This document shows, one piece after another, positions 1-5,675 of a stretch of 6,077 nucleotides of DNA. The DNA is taken from the NCBI GenBank assembly GCA_015492875.1, contig WGEI01000244.1, positions 1 to 6,077 on the forward strand, given 5' to 3'. Under the pieces are notes generated by a model that was not told the origin of the DNA, did not search any database, and saw only the letters and a list, made by a program, of their open reading frames with translations. A program made the position numbers and the translations under genes. Every line of letters starts with the position of its first letter. The stretch's first letter is position 1. Source of the DNA: Anaerolineae bacterium (GTDB taxonomy: Bacteria > Chloroflexota > Anaerolineae > Aggregatilineales > Phototrophicaceae).

Positions 1-61
1 AATTTGCTGCTGGCCTCAGAGTTTACATACTTAAGATACCAGGAGATAAGCAGCGATAGGC

Positions 62-1336
62 TTAGCCTTCGCCACCATCTTCGCCTTCCATATTGTCTTC
101 CATCATTGCAGGGGTCCAGACGACGGACGGGGGCCAATTGCCATCTATAACCTCGGCTTCGGTAATTTGGAAGATACCTAGCGCTTCACCAGTGGCGCAG
201 TCGCCAGTTTCGCTACAGGTTAGTGTACCGGTGAGGCCTTCGTAGCCTTCGGTTGCGGTAATTGCATCGCGTAGCGCCTGGCGCCCGATAATGAGCGTGC
301 CGTCATCTTCGACAATAGCAACCTCTTCGATAGCGTTGAACAGGATGTTGGTAGCATCGTAGGCATGGGCATGGAAACCGCTTGGCGGGGTGCCGCCGAT
401 AAGCTCATCCCAGCGCTCTAGGAAGGCATCATAGGCTTCACCGCTGAGGAATGGGCCAGAGAGGTACATGCCGATACCAGCTTCGCCAGTGTTCTCGGGG
501 AAGCTATCGACTAACAGGCCATCCGCGCCCATGAGAATAGTATCTTCTAGGCCGGGAATGTTGACGGATTGAGCAGCGATAAAGTTGCCCTCAGGTTCGA
601 AGATTGGGAAGTACAGAACATCAGGTTCTGCCGCACCAACCTCAGTCAGGATAGCGGTCATGTCAGTGTCGCCAACGTTAACCGCGCCTTGGAAGACAAC
701 CTCGCCACCGAGTTCTTCAAATACCTCCGCCATCACTGATTGCAGGCTTTCCGCATAAGGGCTGCCGTCGTGAATGGTAGCCAATGTGCGGGCGCCTAAC
801 TCGTTGTAAGCGAATGTAGCGGCAACTTTGCCCTGGAACAAGTCGTTGTGCGCAGTACGGAAGTAACCGGGTTCCCAAATACCACCTTCTTCTTCGTTAT
901 CACTAGTTAAAGTAGGGGCGGTATTTGATGGTGAGAGCATAACTAGACCGGCGGAGCTGATAATTGGCAGAGCGGCAGCAGCGGCGCTGGAGCAGTTTGT
1001 CCCGATAACGCCGAGCACGGTCTCATCAGCGGCGACACGTTGGGCTGCGGCTTGACCACCTTCAGCGTTACACAGTGAATCTTCACCTGTTAGCTCAATT
1101 TCGTGGCCAAGAAGCTCGCCACCACGGTCTTCGATAGCAATTTGAATACCGCCAAGCGAATCTTCGCCAAGGAAGGACGTCGCGCCGGAAATCGTGAGCA
1201 TGTAAGCAATGTGTACTGGCTCATCAGGGCCAATAACCACGCAGCCAAGCTCATCTTCACATTCCTGCGCAGTAGCAAATGGCACAGCTGTGATAAGCAG
1301 TGCAAGCAATAAAACAATAGTTAATAGTCGTTTCAT
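62..1336 (-). CDS. LivJ/LivK-type amino-acid ABC transporter substrate-binding protein
   Basis: This is an exported binding protein of 424 residues that would capture an amino acid, probably branched-chain, outside the membrane and deliver it to a Liv-type permease. Residues 1-23 form a signal peptide (K2/R3, a Leu/Ile/Val core, then ATA|Q). The mature part fits the Peripla_BP_6 family. The region CSSA (115-118) followed by SPSNTAPTLT (135-144) aligns from memory with the ligand-carboxylate loop of E. coli LivJ, and C89 and C115 match the LivJ disulfide pair. Further close cysteine pairs are C26/C32 and C374/C380. The C-terminus is a short acidic, glycine-rich tail. I start at 1336 rather than at an upstream in-frame ATG (1378) because GGAGAG lies 7 bases before it and the signal peptide begins there. 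No permease or ATPase partner is in the window; partners may lie beyond position 1. The family call is firm; the exact ligand is inferred. Confidence 0.93.
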   Translation of the reverse strand: MKRLLTIVLLLALLITAVPFATAQECEDELGCVVIGPDEPVHIAYMLTISGATSFLGEDSLGGIQIAIEDRGGELLGHEIELTGEDSLCNAEGGQAAAQRVAADETVLGVIGTNCSSAAAAALPIISSAGLVMLSPSNTAPTLTSDNEEEGGIWEPGYFRTAHNDLFQGKVAATFAYNELGARTLATIHDGSPYAESLQSVMAEVFEELGGEVVFQGAVNVGDTDMTAILTEVGAAEPDVLYFPIFEPEGNFIAAQSVNIPGLEDTILMGADGLLVDSFPENTGEAGIGMYLSGPFLSGEAYDAFLERWDELIGGTPPSGFHAHAYDATNILFNAIEEVAIVEDDGTLIIGRQALRDAITATEGYEGLTGTLTCSETGDCATGEALGIFQITEAEVIDGNWPPSVVWTPAMMEDNMEGEDGGEG

Positions 1337-1343
1337 CGTGTAT

Positions 1344-1349
1344 CTCTCC
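1344..1349 (-). promoter_or_regulatory. Shine-Dalgarno site fixing the start of the LivJ-like gene
   Basis: GGAGAG on the minus strand lies 7 bases before the ATG at 1336. The alternative in-frame ATG at 1378 would put 14 unlikely residues in front of a normal signal peptide. Confidence 0.75.
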
Positions 1350-1442
1350 AACAACACTAGATTGAGGTAAAACAACAAGAAAATAGTGCATCAGGGGGGT
1401 ATTAAGTAACTCATTCCCCACCCTCTTGCAACTCGCGCCCAT

Positions 1443-1448
1443 ATTATA
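1443..1448 (-). promoter_or_regulatory. Candidate -10 box of the LivJ-like gene
   Basis: A perfect TATAAT on the minus strand lies about 107 bases before the ATG, giving a leader of roughly 100 bases. No good TTGACA-like hexamer lies 16-18 bases upstream; TTGGCA occurs but 27 bases away. The promoter is therefore either activator-dependent or a chance AT-rich match. Confidence 0.35.
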
Positions 1449-1563
1449 ACGCAAACTTTTCGATTAGCGAGTTTTTGCCAATATTTTGGGAAAATTGCCT
1501 GATTGGAAATTATCAAATACAAACGGCGGATTAAATCGGACATTCTCTATGTTGGTTGGTGTG

Positions 1564-1899
1564 CTATTGGGTAGATAAGCGGGAGTGTACAATATCATAG
1601 CTGAACCAGCCCACCCCCAAAAGGACAAGCCCAGCCCCTGCGGCAATAATACCATTGCGCCGTTGTTGCAATAGTTCATTGCGTTCGCGGTCAGCATTCA
1701 AGAGGGCGTATGCTTGCGTTTCGGGGATTTCCGCCGGTTGGTCGCCTTCGTTATTATGAAATTGCTCTGCTAAATTAACGGATAAACGATTACTTGCATC
1801 TAATACCCAGTATCCACCTAAAAAGCCGAGAACAAGACCAATAAGAACACATGCAACTGGGATGGATTGCAAAAAGTCGCGATTAATAATAAAACGCAT
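1564..1899 (-). CDS. Small two-helix membrane protein of unknown function
   Basis: I do not recognise this 111-residue protein. It has two hydrophobic segments, about residues 13-33 and 83-104, each rich in glycine and likely membrane-spanning. Between them is a polar, mostly acidic stretch (34-82) whose second half (ALLNADRERNELLQQRR) looks helical. There is no signal-peptidase site and no cysteine pattern; the single cysteine is C17 in the first helix. The start at 1899 is supported by AAAAGGAG ending 5 bases before the ATG and by a good promoter a short distance upstream; an upstream in-frame ATG at 1983 would place the promoter inside the gene. It is followed in the same direction by the LivJ-like gene after 227 bases, with no visible terminator between. 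The arrangement gives no functional hint. The coding call is fairly safe because of the start signals. Confidence 0.75.
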   Translation of the reverse strand: MRFIINRDFLQSIPVACVLIGLVLGFLGGYWVLDASNRLSVNLAEQFHNNEGDQPAEIPETQAYALLNADRERNELLQQRRNGIIAAGAGLVLLGVGWFSYDIVHSRLSTQ

Positions 1900-1904
1900 C
1901 GTTG

Positions 1905-1912
1905 CTCCTTTT
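1905..1912 (-). promoter_or_regulatory. Shine-Dalgarno site of the small membrane protein gene
   Basis: AAAAGGAG on the minus strand lies 5 bases before the ATG at 1899, which selects that start over the in-frame ATG at 1983. Confidence 0.75.
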
Positions 1913-1936
1913 AGTACATAATTAAGTATAGCAGCC

Positions 1937-1966
1937 ATTATAGCGAAAGCTTGAATTGGGTGACAA
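1937..1966 (-). promoter_or_regulatory. Sigma70-type promoter of the small membrane protein gene
   Basis: On the minus strand, TTGTCA (1961-1966) and a perfect TATAAT (1937-1942) are separated by 18 bases. The predicted transcription start near 1930 gives a leader of about 30 bases that carries the AAAAGGAG site. This is the best promoter in the window. Confidence 0.65.
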
Positions 1967-2030
1967 ATTTGTTGCAGGAACACATGGTTTGGAGTATAGT
2001 TTTAGCAGGCTTAACGTTGCTTTACAAAGC

Positions 2031-2093
2031 GGACTTAAACGATACACTTCCCAACCTTCATCGCAGCTGTCCTCTACCAATTGAATACTAGGC
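2031..2093 (-). other. Degenerate tRNA-like stretch (possible tRNA remnant)
   Basis: Read on the minus strand, this contains TCAATTGGTAGAG, which is identical to common tRNA D-arm sequence. At the expected offset follows a CAGCT/GGTTG pair that can form a five-pair anticodon stem (two of the pairs are wobbles) around an 8-base rather than 7-base loop. Then comes GTTTAAGTCC, close to the T-loop consensus GTTCAAGTCC. The T stem does not pair, the D stem is imperfect, and no matching acceptor stem is present, so it is not a working tRNA. It could be a decayed copy or coincidence. Confidence 0.22.
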
Positions 2094-2122
2094 CAACTTG
2101 GCTTGATTAGGGCGTATAAAAT
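2092..2122 (+). promoter_or_regulatory. Candidate operon promoter with operator-like inverted repeat
   Basis: TATAAAAT (2115-2122) is a plausible -10 region for the importer operon. In place of a -35 box there is GCCAA-C-TTGGC (2092-2102), a perfect inverted repeat with a one-base centre. A regulator-dependent sugar-operon promoter would look like this, but the evidence is only positional. An alternative is TTTACA (2021-2026) with TACACT (2043-2048) and a 16-base spacer, which would give a leader of about 130 bases. Confidence 0.28.
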
Positions 2123-2129
2123 AGATGTG

Positions 2130-2157
2130 GTCCCAATCGGGTGATATGCCCGTGGAC
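2130..2157 (+). promoter_or_regulatory. Hairpin in the importer operon leader
   Basis: GTCC pairs with GGAC and CGGG pairs with CCCG around the loop TGATATG, with an asymmetric internal loop (CAAT opposite T). It lies about 20 bases before the Shine-Dalgarno site of the binding-protein gene and is followed by A6 and then a T-rich run. It is not a terminator, because no T tract follows directly; it may protect the 5' end or be incidental. Confidence 0.3.
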
Positions 2158-2176
2158 AAAAAAGTTTTGTTGTTTT

Positions 2177-2182
2177 AGGAGG
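2177..2182 (+). promoter_or_regulatory. Consensus Shine-Dalgarno site fixing the binding-protein start
   Basis: AGGAGG lies 6 bases before the ATG at 2189. The frame is open back to a GTG at 2141, but that extension adds 16 cysteine- and arginine-rich residues ahead of a normal signal peptide, so 2189 is the start. Confidence 0.9.
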
Positions 2183-2188
2183 AACTGT

Positions 2189-3166
2189 ATGAACTTCAAA
2201 CGTCTTATTCCTGTGGTAATCCTGATTGTCGGGGTTGTCGTTTTAGCATTTGGTGTTACTGCTCAGGATTTCCCGGTAGCGGGTAAGTATTTCCTTGTTT
2301 CACATGGTGGCCCAGGTAACCCGTTCTGGAACGTGGCTATCCAGGGTATGGAAGATGCTTGTGCGTTCTTAGGGGCGGAATGTCAATGGTTAGGTGACGA
2401 GACCTTCGGGTTTGATAACATGCCTGGCTATATGGATGATGCGCTAGCCGCTGGTGCCGATGGCATTGGTATTACGGCTGCCCGCCCAGAAGCTGTTGAA
2501 GAAGGGGCACTGCGCGCGATTGAGCAAGGTATTCCTGTGATTGCCTTCAATGCACCCGATACCCGTGAAAATCCCATTCCGTATTTGTTTTACATTGGTG
2601 GCGATGAGTTCCTTGGTGGTGTGGCCGTTGCCGAGCAGATGCTGGCCTATGCCGAAGAAACAGGCTTCGAAATTGATAAAGCTATCTGCCCGATTCAAGA
2701 ACCCGGTCATACTGGTCTAGAAGCACGTTGTGCTGGTTTCCGCTCGGTGATGGAAGAGGCTGGTGTAGCAGTAGAAAACTTGGCGACTGATAACGATACC
2801 AGCATCACTTCCGGCATTTTGACCGATTACTGGCTGGCCAATCCAGATTTGGATGCGGTTTTCTCGCTTGGCCCCTTGCCGTCGGATGCTTACTATCAAT
2901 TCCTCGATGAGAACGGCATTGACCCAAGCACTATGCTACACGGCACATTCGACCTCAGCCCAGCGATTATCGATGCCATCCTTGATGGCCGCACTTTAGT
3001 CGCTATCGATCAACAGCAATACCTACAAGGTTTTGAGACAGTTATGTGGCTGTACTTGAACCATAACTTCGGTTTACGCCCGGCTAACGATATTCTGACA
3101 GGACCTGGTTTGGTAACTGCTGATAATGCTGAGCAAGTGAAGGCGCTCTCCGGCACATATCGCTAG
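2189..3166 (+). CDS. Sugar ABC transporter substrate-binding protein (Peripla_BP_4 / RbsB-like)
   Basis: This exported solute receptor of a CUT2-class importer has 325 residues, the usual length for RbsB-type proteins. Residues 1-25 form a signal peptide (K4/R5, a long Val/Ile/Leu core, then VTA|Q), and there is no lipobox. The mature N-terminus begins strand 1 with YFLVSHGGPGNPFW (34-47); NPFW matches the position of the aromatic pair that stacks on the sugar in RbsB. DGIGITAARP (91-100) and GIPVIAFNAP (114-123) are the typical core strands of the first lobe, and TGPGLVTADN (304-313) is the usual C-terminal crossover. C58/C65 and C167/C181 could form disulfides. It is the first gene of the importer operon, followed by a palindrome and the permease. 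The ligand could be a pentose, hexose or polyol; I cannot tell which. Confidence 0.93.
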   Translation: MNFKRLIPVVILIVGVVVLAFGVTAQDFPVAGKYFLVSHGGPGNPFWNVAIQGMEDACAFLGAECQWLGDETFGFDNMPGYMDDALAAGADGIGITAARPEAVEEGALRAIEQGIPVIAFNAPDTRENPIPYLFYIGGDEFLGGVAVAEQMLAYAEETGFEIDKAICPIQEPGHTGLEARCAGFRSVMEEAGVAVENLATDNDTSITSGILTDYWLANPDLDAVFSLGPLPSDAYYQFLDENGIDPSTMLHGTFDLSPAIIDAILDGRTLVAIDQQQYLQGFETVMWLYLNHNFGLRPANDILTGPGLVTADNAEQVKALSGTYR

Positions 3167-3195
3167 ATTGCGATGATGACCTAAGCTAAATTGTT

Positions 3196-3219
3196 TCGGA
3201 GGGGAAATTTCCCCTCCGA
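3196..3219 (+). terminator. 24-bp perfect palindrome between binding-protein and permease genes
   Basis: TCGGAGGGGAAA is followed directly by its exact complement TTTCCCCTCCGA. In RNA this gives a stable G+C-rich hairpin 30 bases after the binding-protein stop codon. The bases after it (GTTCGATTAAG) are not a T tract, so it is more likely a partial terminator or a 3'-end protector than a full stop. That would leave abundant binding-protein mRNA and less permease/ATPase mRNA, as known for maltose-type operons. The role is inferred; the palindrome is seen directly. Confidence 0.6.
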
Positions 3220-3311
3220 GTTCGATTAAGCTACCTAACAGATAAGGCACACGGTGATAATGGCGAATGGGATGAGGGGCTGCCGCTCCTTTTGATACAT
3301 TACATGGCAAG

Positions 3312-3318
3312 GGAGGAG
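3312..3318 (+). promoter_or_regulatory. Shine-Dalgarno site of the permease gene
   Basis: GGAGGAG lies 7 bases before the ATG at 3326, supporting that start. The rest of 3167-3325 holds the palindrome and no gene or convincing promoter. Confidence 0.8.
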
Positions 3319-3325
3319 CAATATA

Positions 3326-4786
3326 ATGACAGAGACTGTGGCTGGTGGACCAAAGGTAAAAGTTAAGCTAGAAGATTTGTCATTTTGGCAAACATTGCGT
3401 GCACGAATGGCCAACTCTCCTGAAGCGGGCGCGCTCATTGGTTTTGCTTTTGTGTTCTTGTTTTTTGCAATAACAACTCCCACATTTTTCACCCCAGCTT
3501 CAATGGCATCTATGCTGACCAAACAGTCGGTACAGGGCATTGTGGCTGTTGGCATCACATTTTTGATGATAGCCGGTGAATTTGATTTATCCGTTGGCTC
3601 GATTTTAGGCGTGGCGGGTATCGTTTTCGGTCAATTATTGATTGGTGAAGGTTTATTTGACCCACTGCCCATCGGTATTGCATTTATTGCAGCACTTGGC
3701 AGTGGTATTTTGTTAGGTTTGCTCAATGGCGTTATCCTTGTTCTAACGAGAATCCCCTCTTTTATCGTTACCTTAGGCACACTACTCGCTTATCGCGCCT
3801 TAGCCCTAACAGCAACAAGCGAAACAGGCATTTTGCGCCTACCACCTGAGCTGCGAGAAAATCCACCATTATTCTTTTTCTCGCCATGGGTAATCGCAGT
3901 TATTGCATTGGGGTTAACAATCCTATTTGCGGCGCTGACGTTCATTTTTGTTCGTGGGCGTATTCGTCATTTGAAAGCGAATGTATTGCCATTAGAAAAG
4001 ATACTGGCTGGATTTACTGGCCTCATTGGTGGGGTAATTACGGCAACCCTCACCATCGTCTTTTTTATGTGGTTTGCTTCAATCTTCCTTGACTTCAGCG
4101 CAGTTATAGATATTGATTTTGGCAACTTCAACCAGCCACGAACGCTAGTAGCAAGCTATCCATCTCCAGAAGCCATTCCAGAGGATGCGACAACGGCTAT
4201 TTTCACATTTTTTAGTGATGGTGAACTCATCCCGAAAGATATGGGGTCATTAATTGAGGTTAGCGCCTTTGATATTATGAATGGCCCATTAACCTTCTTT
4301 CGCGATGCCGGTATTGCTGGCAATTTCCGCTCGGTCACCATCTGGTTTTTGCTTGTTGTCATTGCAGTGGCTTTCATTCTCAACCACACCAAGTATGGGA
4401 ATGCGGTTTTTGCGACTGGGGGCGCGGGTGAAGCGGCACGGGCACAGGGTATCCCTGTTGATAGAGTACGCATCATTAATTTTGTCGTTTGTGGCTTTTT
4501 GGCGGCTTTTGCGGCAACGTTAGAATTTGCGCGGCAAGGGTCGGCATCGGGTGACCGTGGTACAGGCTGGGAGTTGGAGGCGATTGCCGCGGCGGTTATC
4601 GGCGGCTCTTTGCTCTCTGGCGGTTATGGTAGCATCTATGGGACGCTGATTGGTGTGATTCTCGCCGGTATGTTGAGCACGGGGCTAGTGCAATTGGGCG
4701 TGCCAGCAGCAGGCTTTCGCGGCTATATTGGTGTGATTTTGATTGTGGCGGTCGTTATCAATAATCTCGTGCGTCGCCAACGTTAA
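3326..4786 (+). CDS. CUT2-class sugar ABC transporter permease (RbsC/XylH-like) with extra loop
   Basis: This membrane subunit (486 residues) would form the translocation path as a dimer. It is BPD_transp_2 family: GITFLMIAGEFDLSVGSILG (76-95), PSFIVTLGTLLAYR (144-157), HTKYGNAVFATGGAGEAARAQGIP (354-377) with the coupling-helix region, and ELEAIAAAVIGGSLLSGGYGS (416-436) all match RbsC/XylH from memory. RbsC is about 320 residues and XylH about 393. The extra length lies between residues 187 and 335: two added helices (about 187-208 and 228-255) around a basic cytoplasmic loop (VRGRIRHLK), as in XylH, then a polar, mostly acidic stretch of about 80 residues (256-335) that should lie outside the membrane, on the side facing the binding protein. 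The N-terminal 34 residues are cytoplasmic. Its stop codon overlaps the Shine-Dalgarno site of the ATPase gene, so the two are likely translated together. Confidence 0.93.
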   Translation: MTETVAGGPKVKVKLEDLSFWQTLRARMANSPEAGALIGFAFVFLFFAITTPTFFTPASMASMLTKQSVQGIVAVGITFLMIAGEFDLSVGSILGVAGIVFGQLLIGEGLFDPLPIGIAFIAALGSGILLGLLNGVILVLTRIPSFIVTLGTLLAYRALALTATSETGILRLPPELRENPPLFFFSPWVIAVIALGLTILFAALTFIFVRGRIRHLKANVLPLEKILAGFTGLIGGVITATLTIVFFMWFASIFLDFSAVIDIDFGNFNQPRTLVASYPSPEAIPEDATTAIFTFFSDGELIPKDMGSLIEVSAFDIMNGPLTFFRDAGIAGNFRSVTIWFLLVVIAVAFILNHTKYGNAVFATGGAGEAARAQGIPVDRVRIINFVVCGFLAAFAATLEFARQGSASGDRGTGWELEAIAAAVIGGSLLSGGYGSIYGTLIGVILAGMLSTGLVQLGVPAAGFRGYIGVILIVAVVINNLVRRQR

Positions 4787-4790
4787 GGAG
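4785..4790 (+). promoter_or_regulatory. Shine-Dalgarno site overlapping the permease stop codon
   Basis: AAGGAG shares its first two bases with the permease TAA stop and lies 8 bases before the ATG at 4799. This ties translation of the ATPase to that of the permease. Confidence 0.8.
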
Positions 4791-4798
4791 CGGATTTT

Positions 4799-5623
4799 AT
4801 GAGCGAACATTTACCCGATTTACCACAGGATGAGCCGCTCATCTATATGAAGGATATTCGCAGGCAATTCGGCACAATTGTGGCGCTGGATGGCGTGGAT
4901 TTTAAGGTTTGGGGCGGCAAGGTTATTGGCTTATTAGGCGATAATGGGGCGGGTAAAAGCACCCTCATTAAAGTGCTTATGGGCGTATATACCCCAACAA
5001 GCGGGCAAATTTATTGGGAAGGCCAACCTGTACGCATCAATTCACCGCAAGAAGCGCAGAATTTAGGGATTGAAGCGGTTTATCAAGACCTCGCGCTCAT
5101 TCCATTGATGAGTATTGCCCGAAATTTCTATTTAGGCCGTGAGCCTGTCCGCCGGCAAATTGGCCCGATAAAAATTCTCGATCAAGAGGCTATGGAAAGA
5201 CAGGCTGAAGAGGCGCTTCTGGAAATAGGTATTCATATTCGCTCTCCTAAGCATCCTGTTGGCTCGCTCTCTGGTGGTGAGCGGCAATCGGTAGCTATTG
5301 GACGGGCAGTTTACTTCGGAAAGCGTGTGCTCATTCTCGATGAGCCTACATCAGCGCTATCTATTGGCGAAACGCGCAAGGTGCTCAATTACACCACCGC
5401 AGCGGCAGAACGCGGTATGGGCGTTATTTTCATCACGCACAACATTTTCCATGTGTTCGAAGTGGCCGATATTTTCACCGTGATTTATCATGGACGGAAG
5501 GTTGGCGATTTCCCGAAAGAAATGGTTGATCAAGAGACCGTCGCGGAGATGATTATGACGGGTCAAGTGCCGCGGCGATTAGAGAAATATGCGGCAGATG
5601 GCGCATCTATTATCGATGATTAA
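4799..5623 (+). CDS. Single-domain sugar ABC transporter ATP-binding protein (FrcA-like)
   Basis: This cytoplasmic ATPase (274 residues) would power the importer by ATP hydrolysis at the permease's inner face. All catalytic motifs are present: Walker A GDNGAGKST (47-55), Q-loop Q96 in VYQD, signature LSGGERQ (157-163), Walker B VLILDEP (177-183) with E182 as the catalytic glutamate, and switch histidine H214 in FITHN. The D-loop reads SALS rather than SALD, which is a tolerated variation in sugar ATPases of this class. It has one nucleotide-binding domain, whereas RbsA, XylG and MglA have two (about 500 residues), so it should act as a homodimer like FrcA of rhizobia. About 15 polar residues precede the domain, and a short acidic tail ends it. 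It is the last gene of the operon, with a terminator 17 bases after its stop. Confidence 0.94.
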   Translation: MSEHLPDLPQDEPLIYMKDIRRQFGTIVALDGVDFKVWGGKVIGLLGDNGAGKSTLIKVLMGVYTPTSGQIYWEGQPVRINSPQEAQNLGIEAVYQDLALIPLMSIARNFYLGREPVRRQIGPIKILDQEAMERQAEEALLEIGIHIRSPKHPVGSLSGGERQSVAIGRAVYFGKRVLILDEPTSALSIGETRKVLNYTTAAAERGMGVIFITHNIFHVFEVADIFTVIYHGRKVGDFPKEMVDQETVAEMIMTGQVPRRLEKYAADGASIIDD

Positions 5624-5640
5624 ACATCAAGTTAGATAGT

Positions 5641-5675
5641 AAAGGCGGCTATAGTACACAGCCGCCTTTTTATTT
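5641..5675 (+). terminator. Rho-independent terminator of the importer operon
   Basis: AAAGGCGGCT (5641-5650) pairs perfectly with AGCCGCCTTT (5660-5669) around a 9-base loop, and T5 followed by ATTT ends it. On the minus strand the same stem follows the stop of the convergent gene but is trailed only by TTT, so it may serve both directions with weaker action leftwards. Confidence 0.92.

Noticed and set aside
6..54. GCTGCT/AGCAGC inverted repeat after the LivJ-like gene
   Set aside because: The arms are only 6 bases and about 37 bases apart, with poor inner pairing and no T tract, so it is not a convincing terminator.
1468..1492. Possible terminator hairpin after the small membrane protein gene
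   Set aside because: The stem is broken by a bulge and a mismatch, is mostly A-T, and has no T tract on the minus strand.
2019..2030. Inverted repeat GCTTT-AC-AAAGC
   Set aside because: Short and A/T-containing; it lies far from the likely -10 region and falls next to the tRNA-like stretch, so an operator role has no independent support.
3322..3327. Perfect TATAAT just before the permease gene
   Set aside because: It overlaps the permease ATG, so transcription would begin inside the gene, and the nearest TTGATA is 24 bases upstream, too far for a -35 box.
4156..4476. Antisense open frame inside the permease gene
   Set aside because: It has no ribosome site or recognisable protein features and lies wholly within a conserved gene, as do the other overlapping frames in the window.
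5339..5369. D-loop of the ATPase reads SALS instead of SALD, suggesting a degenerate site
   Set aside because: Sugar ATPases of this class vary at that residue, and all catalytic residues (K53, Q96, E182, H214) are present.
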